A DNA stretch of 64,000 nt from Rhodanobacteraceae bacterium (GTDB lineage: Bacteria > Pseudomonadota > Gammaproteobacteria > Xanthomonadales > SZUA-5), in contig JADJPR010000020.1 of NCBI GenBank assembly GCA_016713135.1, forward strand, positions 124,001 to 188,000. The letters run 5' to 3'. This document shows, one piece after another, positions 9,125 to 16,940 of this stretch. Under the pieces are notes generated by a model. That model worked only from the letters and a program-made list of their open reading frames with translations, was not told where the DNA came from and ran no database searches. The position numbers and the translations under genes are program-made. Position 1 is the stretch's first letter, and every line of letters starts with the position of its first letter.

Positions 9125-10092
9125 GCTTCCGCGGAGTCCTTGAGGTCGTCGATCGCAGCGGGCATGTGCAGTCGCGCACGCGGATCGAGGCGCTGCCCTT
9201 CCGCATCGGGCGCGCGCTCGACAGCGATCTGGTCATCGACGATCCCTACGTCTGTCCGCATCACGCCGAGATCCGCGGCGAGGACACCCTCGAATGGGTG
9301 GATGCTGCCAGCCTCAATGGCAGCTTCACCGGGGGTGCGCGCGAGCGGGTGGAGCGCATCCCGCTGACCGGCGCCGCCGAGATCCGCCTGGGTCATACGC
9401 ACTTGCGCTTCCGGCCGGCGGATGAAGCACTGCCGGCCACCCTGCCCGATCCGCTCGCCGGCTCCCGCTGGCTGGGGCTGGACCGCATTCGCTTCGCCGC
9501 CGCTGCCTTCGGTGGCAGCCTGGTGGCGGTGCTGGTCGAACAGATCATCGGCAGCAGCCAGTCCCTGCGCGCCGGCGTGCTGCTCGGCTCGGCGGCCCCG
9601 GCACTGATCGTGCTGGCGCTGTGGGCGCTGGCCTGGAGCCTGGTCAACCGCGTGGTCGCGCATCGCTTCCACTATTTCGGGCACCTGGCCATCGCTGGAT
9701 TCGGAGTGATCGCCGGCAGCCTGCTGGATACCATTGGCGGCTACGCCGCGTTTGCGATGGCGAGCGACCAACTGTTGTCTGCCTACTCCAGCCTCAGTGG
9801 CGCACTGCTGGCGGCGGCGGTGGTATTCGGCCATCTGCGGCTGATCTCGCGCGGCAGTGCGGGGCGGCTGGTGCTGCCCGCCGCGCTGGTGGGCGCGGCG
9901 ATCCTGTCCCTGGGACTGCTGCCCGGCGCCGGCGACGACCAGTTCAGCAGCGAGCCGAGTTTCGCCGGCAAGCTGAAACCACCGTTCGCCGCGCTACGCA
10001 CCGGCCGCTCGGCCGAGCAGTACTACACCGACGCACAGAGCGTGTTCGACGCCGCGGACGAGGCGGCGGCCGAGGCCGACGCGGAACGCTGA
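9121..10092 (+). CDS. FHA-domain integral membrane protein
   Basis: This is a 323-residue protein with an N-terminal forkhead-associated domain (~1-100). The FHA signature appears as RIGRALDSDLVI, then HHAEI and LNGSF, which in the family bind phosphothreonine. Several hydrophobic helices follow (~125-255, for example GVLLGSAAPALIVLALWALA), then a polar tail rich in Ala and acidic residues. The gene starts inside the stop of the upstream protease (ATGA), so an operon with that secreted protease is likely. The FHA domain should face the cytoplasm, which suggests the pair links a phosphorylation signal to an envelope protease. No kinase or phosphatase gene is nearby to support this further. Confidence 0.8.
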   Translation: MSFRGVLEVVDRSGHVQSRTRIEALPFRIGRALDSDLVIDDPYVCPHHAEIRGEDTLEWVDAASLNGSFTGGARERVERIPLTGAAEIRLGHTHLRFRPADEALPATLPDPLAGSRWLGLDRIRFAAAAFGGSLVAVLVEQIIGSSQSLRAGVLLGSAAPALIVLALWALAWSLVNRVVAHRFHYFGHLAIAGFGVIAGSLLDTIGGYAAFAMASDQLLSAYSSLSGALLAAAVVFGHLRLISRGSAGRLVLPAALVGAAILSLGLLPGAGDDQFSSEPSFAGKLKPPFAALRTGRSAEQYYTDAQSVFDAADEAAAEADAER

Positions 10093-10156
10093 GTCGCGGC
10101 GATCGGTGAGCGCTTCCGCGGCCGGACTGTCGCGCTGTTCCGCGCTGCTTTTTTAT

Positions 10157-10293
10157 CCGCAAAGAACGCAAAGGACGCAAAGAGAGCGAGGGCAGCGGAA
10201 GCTGCGGCGGCAGCGCGCTCTTCCGATTCGATGACTGGGTGCCCTTGTGCCTGTGTCGTTGCTGTCCTTTGCGTCCTTTGCGTCCTTTGCGGA
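10157..10293. repeat. Inverted-repeat element with 9-mer arms (CGCAAAGGA type)
   Basis: The left arm (10157-10183) is a short run of GCAAAGGAC-type 9-mers. The right arm (10264-10293) has the complementary TTTGCGTCC units in inverse orientation, and about 80 bases of unrelated sequence lie between. The same family occurs at 33575-33770. Short ORFs across it read as Leu-Cys-Val-Leu-type repeats and are not genes. Confidence 0.75.
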
Positions 10294-10357
10294 CTGGATC
10301 TTCCGGTCCGGACGCGCGACGAGGTCACACGGGATGTCTCGCGCCAAGGCCGGACAC

Positions 10358-10386
10358 GAAAAAGCCGCCTCGCGGCGGCTTCTTCG
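10358..10386 (-). terminator. Rho-independent terminator of the oxidase operon
   Basis: An 8-bp perfect stem (AAGCCGCC at 10362-10369 with GGCGGCTT at 10374-10381) closes a TCGC loop. Read on the minus strand, the stem ends in a T run, GGCGGCTTTTTC. It lies 22 bases past the ctaE stop codon. It could also act weakly on the plus strand for the FHA transcript. Confidence 0.75.
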
Positions 10387-10408
10387 GTGATCCGGATGAC
10401 GCCCCGGC

Positions 10409-11281
10409 TCAGAGCACGTAGACGAACACGAACAGGCCGAGCCAGACCACGTCGACGAAGTGCCAGTACCAGGCCACCGCCTCGAAAGCGAAGTGATTGT
10501 CCTTGGTGAAGTGGCCGGACATGCAGCGCAGCGTGATGATGATCAGCATGATCGTGCCGAGCGTCACGTGCATGCCGTGGAAGCCGGTCAGCATGAAGAA
10601 GGTGCTGCCGTAGACGCCCGATCCCAGGGTCAGGCCGAGTTCGTGGTAGGCGTGGATGTACTCGACCGCCTGGAAGTAGAGGAACAGGCAGCCCAGCGCC
10701 ACCGTCGCCCACATCCACCAGACGAGTGCCTTGCGCTGGCCCACCTTCAACGCCCAATGGGCCATCGTGATGGTGAAGCCGGAGGTCAGCAGGATCAGCG
10801 TGTTGAGCAGCGGCAGGCCCCAGGCCGGGATGGTCTCGAAGGCTCCGCCGACAGCGCCGGGGCCGTTGGTCGGCCACACCGCCTCAAAGCCCGGATGCAG
10901 CAACGCATTGGTGGAGAAGCCATCGCCCTCGCCGCCCAGCCACGGCACCGAGAACATGCGGACGTAGAACAGCGCGCCGAAGAAGGCGGCGAAGAACATC
11001 ACCTCGGAGAAGATGAACCACACCATGCCCATGCGGAAGGAAACGTCCACCTGGGCGTTGTACATCCCGCTGATGCTCTCCTTGATCACCGTGCCGAACC
11101 AGCCGAACAGCATCACCATGAGCAGGGCGAAGCCGATGGCGAACTTGGCCATGCCGAAGCTGGAGTCCCCGTTGACCAGCGACGCCGAGCCGCCGAGCAG
11201 CAGGAACAGCGCGACCGATCCGATGATCGGCCACTTGCTGCCATGAGGTACGTAATAGGCGCCGGAGCTTTGTGCGGCCAT
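10409..11281 (-). CDS. ctaE: Cytochrome c oxidase subunit III
   Basis: This is a 290-residue integral membrane subunit of the aa3-type terminal oxidase, which passes electrons from cytochrome c to oxygen at the inner membrane. It has seven hydrophobic segments, starting at ~18-38, and family motifs such as SEVMFFAAFFGALFYVR, HWALKVGQRK and FHGMHVTLG. It is the last gene of the minus-strand oxidase operon. It lies 50 bases after ctaG and is followed by a hairpin terminator. Length and sequence look normal. Confidence 0.95.
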   Translation of the reverse strand: MAAQSSGAYYVPHGSKWPIIGSVALFLLLGGSASLVNGDSSFGMAKFAIGFALLMVMLFGWFGTVIKESISGMYNAQVDVSFRMGMVWFIFSEVMFFAAFFGALFYVRMFSVPWLGGEGDGFSTNALLHPGFEAVWPTNGPGAVGGAFETIPAWGLPLLNTLILLTSGFTITMAHWALKVGQRKALVWWMWATVALGCLFLYFQAVEYIHAYHELGLTLGSGVYGSTFFMLTGFHGMHVTLGTIMLIIITLRCMSGHFTKDNHFAFEAVAWYWHFVDVVWLGLFVFVYVL

Positions 11282-11331
11282 GAGGAATCCCCGTCAGTAC
11301 GTGTCACGAAGGGCGCGGACGCCCGTGAAAT

Positions 11332-11907
11332 TCATGAGCCCGGATTATTGGGCAGCGCGGCATGCTGCGCCAGACGTCCGGTGGCGATGTCATTGAGATA
11401 GAAAGTGTAGGAAAGCGTCATCACGGTGACATTGCCCGGCAGCGCCGGGTCCACCACGAAGCGCACCGGCATGTCGCGCGTCTCACCCGCCTTCAGGGTC
11501 TGCTCGGTGAAGCAGAAGCACTCGGTCTTGTTGAAGTAGATGGACGCACGGTTGGGCGCCACGCTGGGCACGGCCTGGCCGACCAGGTCGTCGCCGCCGA
11601 GGTTGGTCGCCTCGAACAGCACCTCGGTCACCTGCCCGGGGTGGACCCGGATGCTGCTCGCCTTGGGCTTGAACGCCCAGGGCAAACCAGCTTTCACCGA
11701 CGCGTCGAACTGGACCTCGACGGTGCGCGAGAGATCGACCGCGGCGGCGTCCGGCACGCTGGCCACGCCGGTCTTGCCGTTGACGCCGGTGATCTCGCAA
11801 TAAATCGAATACAGCGGGATCAGCGCGAAGCAGAACAGGAACGACCCGCCGCAAGCCCAGAGGATGCGCTTGACCAGTCCGCGATGATCCCGTGGCGCCG
11901 CGCTCAT
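11332..11907 (-). CDS. ctaG: Cytochrome c oxidase assembly protein CtaG (Cox11)
   Basis: This is a copper chaperone of 191 residues that delivers copper to the CuB site of subunit I. It has one N-terminal transmembrane helix (~14-36). A periplasmic beta-barrel domain follows, carrying the conserved copper-binding motif NKTECFCFTEQ. Its ATG overlaps the stop of the small upstream ORF (ATGA), which indicates translational coupling within the oxidase operon. Confidence 0.95.
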   Translation of the reverse strand: MSAAPRDHRGLVKRILWACGGSFLFCFALIPLYSIYCEITGVNGKTGVASVPDAAAVDLSRTVEVQFDASVKAGLPWAFKPKASSIRVHPGQVTEVLFEATNLGGDDLVGQAVPSVAPNRASIYFNKTECFCFTEQTLKAGETRDMPVRFVVDPALPGNVTVMTLSYTFYLNDIATGRLAQHAALPNNPGS

Positions 11908-12026
11908 GACAGCAAACGGGCGCGCGCGAAGAACAGGCCGTACAGCAGCACGGCGATGGTACCGAGCACGAACACCGTCCGGCGCACGGCCGGACGGCGG
12001 TCGCGATGCATGGAACCCTGGCTCAT
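11904..12026 (-). CDS. Small single-helix membrane protein of the oxidase operon (40 aa)
   Basis: This short ORF encodes about 40 residues: a basic N-terminus (SMHRDRRPAVRR), one hydrophobic helix (TVFVLGTIAVLLYGLFFA) and a short basic end. Its start overlaps the stop of ctaD, and its stop overlaps the start of ctaG, so it is tightly embedded between them. Small single-helix proteins at this place occur in many beta- and gammaproteobacterial oxidase operons and are annotated as small assembly proteins. A role in oxidase assembly is inferred from position, because the sequence itself is too short to prove it. Confidence 0.7.
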   Translation of the reverse strand: MSQGSMHRDRRPAVRRTVFVLGTIAVLLYGLFFARARLLS

Positions 12027-13663
12027 CAGTGGCTCACATCACCATGGGCCAGCATCTTGTCGTCGATCTTCGGCGGCGTGGCGAACGAGTGGTACGGCGC
12101 CGGCGACGGCAGCGTCCATTCCAGGCCCTTGGCGCCTTCCCACACGCCACCGCTGGCCTTCTGGCCGCGCTTGAGCAGGCAGGTGTCGATGACGATCCAG
12201 GCAAACAGCAGCTGGGTCAGGCCGAAGGCGAAACCGCCGATCGACGAGATCATGTTGAAGTCGGCGAAGGCCACGTTGTAGTCCGGGATGCGGCGCGGCA
12301 TGCCGGCCAGGCCCAGGAAGTGCTGCGGGAAGAACAGGATGTTGACGGTGATCGTCGACAGCCAGAAGTGGGCCTTGCCGAGCGTCTCGTTGTACATCCG
12401 GCCGGTCCACTTCGGCAGCCAGTAGTAGACCGCGGCGATGATCGAGAAGATCGCGCCGGTGACCAGCACGTAGTGGAAGTGCGCGACCACGAAGTAGGTG
12501 TCGTGGTACTGGAAGTCCGCCGGCACGATGGCCAGCATCAGGCCGGAGAAGCCGCCGATGGTGAACAGGATCACGAAGCCGATCGCGAACAGCATCGGCG
12601 TCTCGAAGGTCATCGAGCCGCGCCACATGGTCGCCACCCAGTTGAACACCTTCACGCCGGTCGGGATCGCGATCAGCATCGTCGCGTACATGAAGAAGAT
12701 CTTCCCGCCAAGCGGCATGCCGACGGTGAACATGTGGTGCGCCCACACGATGAAGGACAGGAAGGCGATCGAGGCGGTGGCGTAGACCATCGCCTGGTAG
12801 CCGAACAGCGGCTTGCGCGCGAAGGTCGGGATGATCTCCGAAGCCACGCCGAAGGCCGGCAGGATCATGATGTAGACCTCGGGGTGGCCGAAGAACCAGA
12901 AGATGTGCTGGAACATCACCGGGTCGCCGCCGCCGGCCGCATTGAAGAAGCTGGTGCCGAAGTACTTGTCGGTCAGCAGCATGGTGACCGAGCCCGCCAG
13001 CACCGGCATCACCGCGATCAGCAGGAAGGCGGTGATCAGCCAGGTCCACACGAACACCGGCATCTTCAGCAGGTCCATGCCCGGCGCGCGCATGTTGAGG
13101 ATGGTGGCGATGATGTTGATCGCGCCCATGATCGAGCTGATGCCCATCATGTGCACCGCGAAGATCACGAAGGCCACGTTGTTGCCGCCCTGCAGCGACA
13201 GCGGCGGATACAGGGTCCAGCCGCCCGCCGGGCCGCCGCCTTCCATGAACAGGGTGGACAGCAGCAGCATGAACGCGAACGGCATGATCCAGAAGGACCA
13301 GTTGTTCATGCGCGGCAGCGCCATGTCGGGCGCGCCGATCATCATCGGAACCATCCAGTTGGCCAGGCCGACGAAGGCCGGCATCACCGCGCCGAAGATC
13401 ATCACCAGCGCGTGCATCGTGGTCATCGAGTTGAAGAAGTCCGGCTCGACCAGTTGCATGCCGGGCTGGAACAGCTCGGCGCGGATGACCAGGGCCATCG
13501 CGCCGCCGATGAAGAACATCACCAGCGAGAACACCAGGTACAAGGTACCGATGTCCTTGTGGTTGGTGCCGCAGAACCAGCGATCGAAGAAGCCGCTGGG
13601 CTTGTGGTCATGATCGTCATGACCCGCGTGGGTGTCGTGGGTCTGATCGCCGTGGTGGGCCAT
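12026..13663 (-). CDS. ctaD: Cytochrome c oxidase subunit I
   Basis: This is the 545-residue catalytic subunit with heme a and the heme a3/CuB centre. The chosen start MAHHGDQTHDTHAGHD gives a His-rich cytoplasmic leader before the family motif GTNHKDIGTLYLVF. Other hallmarks are HPEVYI with the CuB ligand His, the following WAHHMF His pair, and VVAHFHYV near the heme ligands. About 12 transmembrane helices are expected. The frame is open another 91 codons upstream, but that part reads as non-coding. The gene lies 46 bases after ctaC and overlaps the next small ORF. Confidence 0.95.
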   Translation of the reverse strand: MAHHGDQTHDTHAGHDDHDHKPSGFFDRWFCGTNHKDIGTLYLVFSLVMFFIGGAMALVIRAELFQPGMQLVEPDFFNSMTTMHALVMIFGAVMPAFVGLANWMVPMMIGAPDMALPRMNNWSFWIMPFAFMLLLSTLFMEGGGPAGGWTLYPPLSLQGGNNVAFVIFAVHMMGISSIMGAINIIATILNMRAPGMDLLKMPVFVWTWLITAFLLIAVMPVLAGSVTMLLTDKYFGTSFFNAAGGGDPVMFQHIFWFFGHPEVYIMILPAFGVASEIIPTFARKPLFGYQAMVYATASIAFLSFIVWAHHMFTVGMPLGGKIFFMYATMLIAIPTGVKVFNWVATMWRGSMTFETPMLFAIGFVILFTIGGFSGLMLAIVPADFQYHDTYFVVAHFHYVLVTGAIFSIIAAVYYWLPKWTGRMYNETLGKAHFWLSTITVNILFFPQHFLGLAGMPRRIPDYNVAFADFNMISSIGGFAFGLTQLLFAWIVIDTCLLKRGQKASGGVWEGAKGLEWTLPSPAPYHSFATPPKIDDKMLAHGDVSH

Positions 13664-13709
13664 GGCTGGATTCTCCGGTGTAGCGAAATGGGGACGTGGA
13701 CGAGTGCGA

Positions 13710-14564
13710 TCAGATGGCCGGCGGCGTGACCGGGGCGCTCTGCGCCACGGTACCGGCCGGCGCGTTGGCGGCCTTCTGCTCGGCCAGCCAGGCATCGAAC
13801 TCGGCGCGCGGCTTGGCGACGACCACGATCGGCATGAAGCCGTGGTCCTTGCCGCACAGCTCGGCGCACTGGCCGCGGTACACGCCGGGCTCATCCACCT
13901 GGGTCCAGGCCTCGTTGATGAAGCCCGGGATCGCATCCTGCTTCCAACCCAGCGACGGCACCCACCAGGCGTGGATCACGTCGTCGGCAGTGATCACGAA
14001 GCGCACCTTGGTGCCGGTCGGGATCACCAGCGGGCGATCGACGTCCAGCAGGTAGTTCTCAACCGAGTTCGGATCGATGCCCGAACCCACCTGGCGCGCC
14101 TCGTCGGCGGCGCGCGCCAGCGAGGACATGAACTTGACGTCCTCGCCGAGGTACTCGTAGCGCCATTTCCACTGGTAGCCGGTGATCTTGACGGTCAGCT
14201 CGGCGTTGCCGGTGTCGTCCATCTTGACCAGGGTCTTGGTCGCCGGCCAGGCCATGCCGAGCAGGATCAGTACCGGGATCACGGTCCAGATGATCTCGGC
14301 CGTGGTGTTGTGGCTGAACTTCGCCGCCACCGCACCCTGGGATTTGCGGAACTTGAACATGGCGTAGAACATCGCGCCGAACACCACGACGCCGATCGCC
14401 ACGCAGATCCACAGGATCAGCATGTGCAGGTGGTAGACATCCTGGCTGGTCGAGGTGACGCCTGGAGTCATGTTGAGCTGCCAGGGTTCCGGATTGGCCA
14501 TCAGGCTCGTCGAAACGAGCAGCGCCAGTCCGGTACAGGCGATTTGCCCAAGTTGCCGCTTCAT
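13710..14564 (-). CDS. ctaC: Cytochrome c oxidase subunit II
   Basis: This 284-residue subunit accepts electrons from cytochrome c through the binuclear CuA centre. A signal peptide or first helix is followed by two transmembrane helices (~45-115). The periplasmic cupredoxin domain shows the CuA ligands in the series DVIHAWWVP...GQCAELCGKDHGFM. There is no fused cytochrome c domain at the C-terminus. Its start overlaps the stop of the DUF2244 gene (ATGA). Confidence 0.95.
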   Translation of the reverse strand: MKRQLGQIACTGLALLVSTSLMANPEPWQLNMTPGVTSTSQDVYHLHMLILWICVAIGVVVFGAMFYAMFKFRKSQGAVAAKFSHNTTAEIIWTVIPVLILLGMAWPATKTLVKMDDTGNAELTVKITGYQWKWRYEYLGEDVKFMSSLARAADEARQVGSGIDPNSVENYLLDVDRPLVIPTGTKVRFVITADDVIHAWWVPSLGWKQDAIPGFINEAWTQVDEPGVYRGQCAELCGKDHGFMPIVVVAKPRAEFDAWLAEQKAANAPAGTVAQSAPVTPPAI

Positions 14565-15115
14565 GCCGTGTGTCCTCTTGCCGCGTTTTCGATTGTCCCG
14601 AGGCCGGGTACCAGGCGTGCCTGGCCCAGCCGCATCTTGATCAAGCTCTCCAGACGGGCGCGCTCGGCGTCGATCAGGAAGCTACCTACCTCGGTGCGAC
14701 GGCCGTGCGAACCCAGGTACACGCAGTGGCGGCCGCGGCGCTCGTCATGCTCGGCCCATACCCGAACCCAGCCGGTCTGGTACACCGCGCGCCGCACCGT
14801 CTGGCCCCGTTGGTGCTCGATCGCCACTTCATCGGCCGCCAGGCGGATCCGGTCGTGATCAGCACCGCGGCGCCAGACCAGCGCCAAGGATACCCCCACC
14901 AGTAGCACATCGAGCAGCGCGAACAGAGGCGCCAGCACATTGCCCTGCATGTAGCCGATCAGCGAGACCAGCAACACCGCAACCGACAGCCCGGCGAACA
15001 CAGCAACCAGCGTGGCGGGATCGGCGGACCGGTTGGGCCGCGCGACGATCTCCACCGCCCCGCCCAGCTCCTGTTCGCTGACCGGCACGTTCACGTGAAC
15101 TGGAAGGCCTTGCAT
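14561..15115 (-). CDS. DUF2244 family membrane protein upstream of oxidase operon
   Basis: This is a 184-residue protein of unknown function. It has the family start EIVARPNRSADP, two hydrophobic segments (~30-75) forming a hairpin, and a C-terminal soluble part with WVRVWAEHDE and VYLGSHGRRTEVG. The start at 15115 (MQGLPVHVNVP) is preferred because the 21 upstream in-frame residues look non-coding. It overlaps ctaC and is probably the first gene of the oxidase operon. DUF2244 genes are commonly linked to oxidase operons in proteobacteria. Confidence 0.85.
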   Translation of the reverse strand: MQGLPVHVNVPVSEQELGGAVEIVARPNRSADPATLVAVFAGLSVAVLLVSLIGYMQGNVLAPLFALLDVLLVGVSLALVWRRGADHDRIRLAADEVAIEHQRGQTVRRAVYQTGWVRVWAEHDERRGRHCVYLGSHGRRTEVGSFLIDAERARLESLIKMRLGQARLVPGLGTIENAARGHTA

Positions 15116-15212
15116 GTCGGAAAACCGGCGGAGTTTACCCGCCCGGCCGGACCAGGGGCAACGTGAGCGGGCGTACACGGGTGGAAAAGTTGGCGACGGC
15201 GGGGAAAGAAGA

Positions 15213-15356
15213 GCGGGGGAGGTGAAGCGGGGCGGGGGGCAGGGGACCGACTGCTGGCTCCGGAAAAACAGAGATGCATATTGTCCAGCGCACCGCGACC
15301 CGCCACAGAATCACCGCCCAACAGGTACCCTCCCCCGCTTCACCTCCCCCCGCTTC
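15213..15356. repeat. Inverted repeat with AGGTGAAGCGGGG arms
   Basis: The left arm (15213-15232) reads GCGGGGGAGGTGAAGCGGGG. The right arm (15331-15356) carries the same sequence inverted, with one extra base in a C run. About 100 bases lie between. The element occupies most of the divergent gap between the oxidase operon and gpmI, so promoters for both may sit within or beside it. I see no other copy in the window. Confidence 0.7.
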
Positions 15357-15404
15357 CCGGGCAACGACGCTACCATTGCCTCCCCAATCCACCCGAGAGG
15401 CCCG

Positions 15405-16937
15405 ATGCGACCGAAGCCCATCCTGCTGCTGATCCTCGACGGCTGGGGCGATGCGCCGCCGGCGGAGGACAATGCGATCAGCCAGGCCAAGTGCCCGAAC
15501 TGGCGGCGTATCCGCGCGCAATGGCCGGGCACGCAACTGCGCACGGATGGCCTGGCAGTGGGCCTGCCGGACGGGCAAATGGGCAATTCCGAAGTCGGGC
15601 ACATGAATCTCGGCGCCGGGCGGATCGTCTACCAGGACCTGACGCGGGTGGATGCGGCCATCGCCGACGGCAGCTTCGCCAGCAATCCGGCGCTCGCTGG
15701 CGCTGCGCGGGCGGCGGCTGCCAGTGGGCGCACCTTGCATGTGCTCGGACTTCTGTCTCCCGGCGGCGTGCACAGTCACGAGGACCAGATCCTGGCGCTG
15801 CTGGGGATGGCGGCCGGGCACGGCGCACGCATCGCCGTGCATGCCTTCCTCGACGGCCGCGACACCCCGCCGCGCAGCGCGGCGCCGTCGATCGACCGGC
15901 TCGCCGCCACCTGCGCCGGCCTGCCCGACGCGCGCATCGCCAGTGTCGGCGGGCGCTATTTCGGCATGGATCGCGACCAGCGCTGGGACCGGGTCGAGCG
16001 CGCCTGGCGCGCGATGGTCGATGCCGATGCGGCCTTCGATTACGCCGACGCCGCCAGCGCGCTGGCCGCCGCCTATGCCCGCGGCGAGAACGACGAATTC
16101 GTCCAGCCGTGCACCATCGGCGGCGGCTGCCGGATCGAGGACGGCGACGTCGTGGTGTTCATGAACTTCCGCGCCGACCGCGCGCGCCAGCTGACCGCCG
16201 CCTTCGTGCGCGCGGACTTCGCCGGCTTCGCCGCGCCGCGCCGGCCGCGCCTGGCGCAGTTCGTCAGCCTGACCGAATACGCGGCGGACCTGGCGACCAC
16301 CGTTGCCTTCCCGCCGCAAAGCATGGCCCACACCCTGCCCGAGGTGCTGGCCGATGCCGGGATGGCCCAGTTACGCATCGCCGAGACCGAGAAATACGCG
16401 CACGTCACCTTCTTCTTCTCCGGCGGCCGCGAGGCACCCTATCCGGGCGAGGAACGCATCCTGGTGCCCTCGCCGAAGGTCGCCACCTACGATCTGCAGC
16501 CGGAGATGAGCTGCCCCGAGGTCACCGCGAAGCTGGTCGCCGCGATCGCCAGCCGGCGCTTCGATTTCATCGTCTGCAACCTGGCCAACCCGGACATGGT
16601 CGGCCACACCGGGGACCTCGGCGCCGCGATCAAGGCGGTCGAGGCGGTGGACGCGGCGCTCGGCGCGCTGGAGACGGCGGTGCTGGCAGCCGGTGGCGAA
16701 ATGCTGATCACCGCCGACCACGGCAACCTGGAAGACATGTGGGATGAGGCCAGCGGCCAAGCGAACACCCAGCATTCGACCAATCCGGTGCCGCTGGTCT
16801 ATGTCGGCCGCCCGGCCGCGCTGCGCGAATGCGGCGCCCTGCGCGACATCGCCCCGACCGTGCTCGCCCTGATGGGCCTGCCGCAACCGGTCGAGATGAC
16901 CGGGCGCCCGCTGGTCGAACTGCGCGAGGGCGCCTGA
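15405..16937 (+). CDS. gpmI: 2,3-bisphosphoglycerate-independent phosphoglycerate mutase
   Basis: This cytoplasmic glycolytic enzyme interconverts 3- and 2-phosphoglycerate using two Mn ions. It is 510 residues, the normal length. The N-terminal metal motif is LLLILDGWGDAP. The phosphorylated Ser62 lies in GNSEVGHMNLGAGR, and the C-terminal metal site appears in ITADHGNLEDMWD and AQHS-like NTQHSTNPVP. The start at 15405 follows a GAGAGG ribosome-binding site. It is followed by envC after three bases, the order known from other gammaproteobacteria. Confidence 0.96.
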   Translation: MRPKPILLLILDGWGDAPPAEDNAISQAKCPNWRRIRAQWPGTQLRTDGLAVGLPDGQMGNSEVGHMNLGAGRIVYQDLTRVDAAIADGSFASNPALAGAARAAAASGRTLHVLGLLSPGGVHSHEDQILALLGMAAGHGARIAVHAFLDGRDTPPRSAAPSIDRLAATCAGLPDARIASVGGRYFGMDRDQRWDRVERAWRAMVDADAAFDYADAASALAAAYARGENDEFVQPCTIGGGCRIEDGDVVVFMNFRADRARQLTAAFVRADFAGFAAPRRPRLAQFVSLTEYAADLATTVAFPPQSMAHTLPEVLADAGMAQLRIAETEKYAHVTFFFSGGREAPYPGEERILVPSPKVATYDLQPEMSCPEVTAKLVAAIASRRFDFIVCNLANPDMVGHTGDLGAAIKAVEAVDAALGALETAVLAAGGEMLITADHGNLEDMWDEASGQANTQHSTNPVPLVYVGRPAALRECGALRDIAPTVLALMGLPQPVEMTGRPLVELREGA

Positions 16938-16940
16938 ACC

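Larger units (their letters stand above)
10093..10408. other. Intergenic region between the FHA gene and the oxidase operon
   Basis: This 316-base gap separates two convergent transcription units. It holds the 9-mer repeat element at 10157-10293 and the terminator at 10358-10386. No coding sequence is supported here. Confidence 0.6.
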
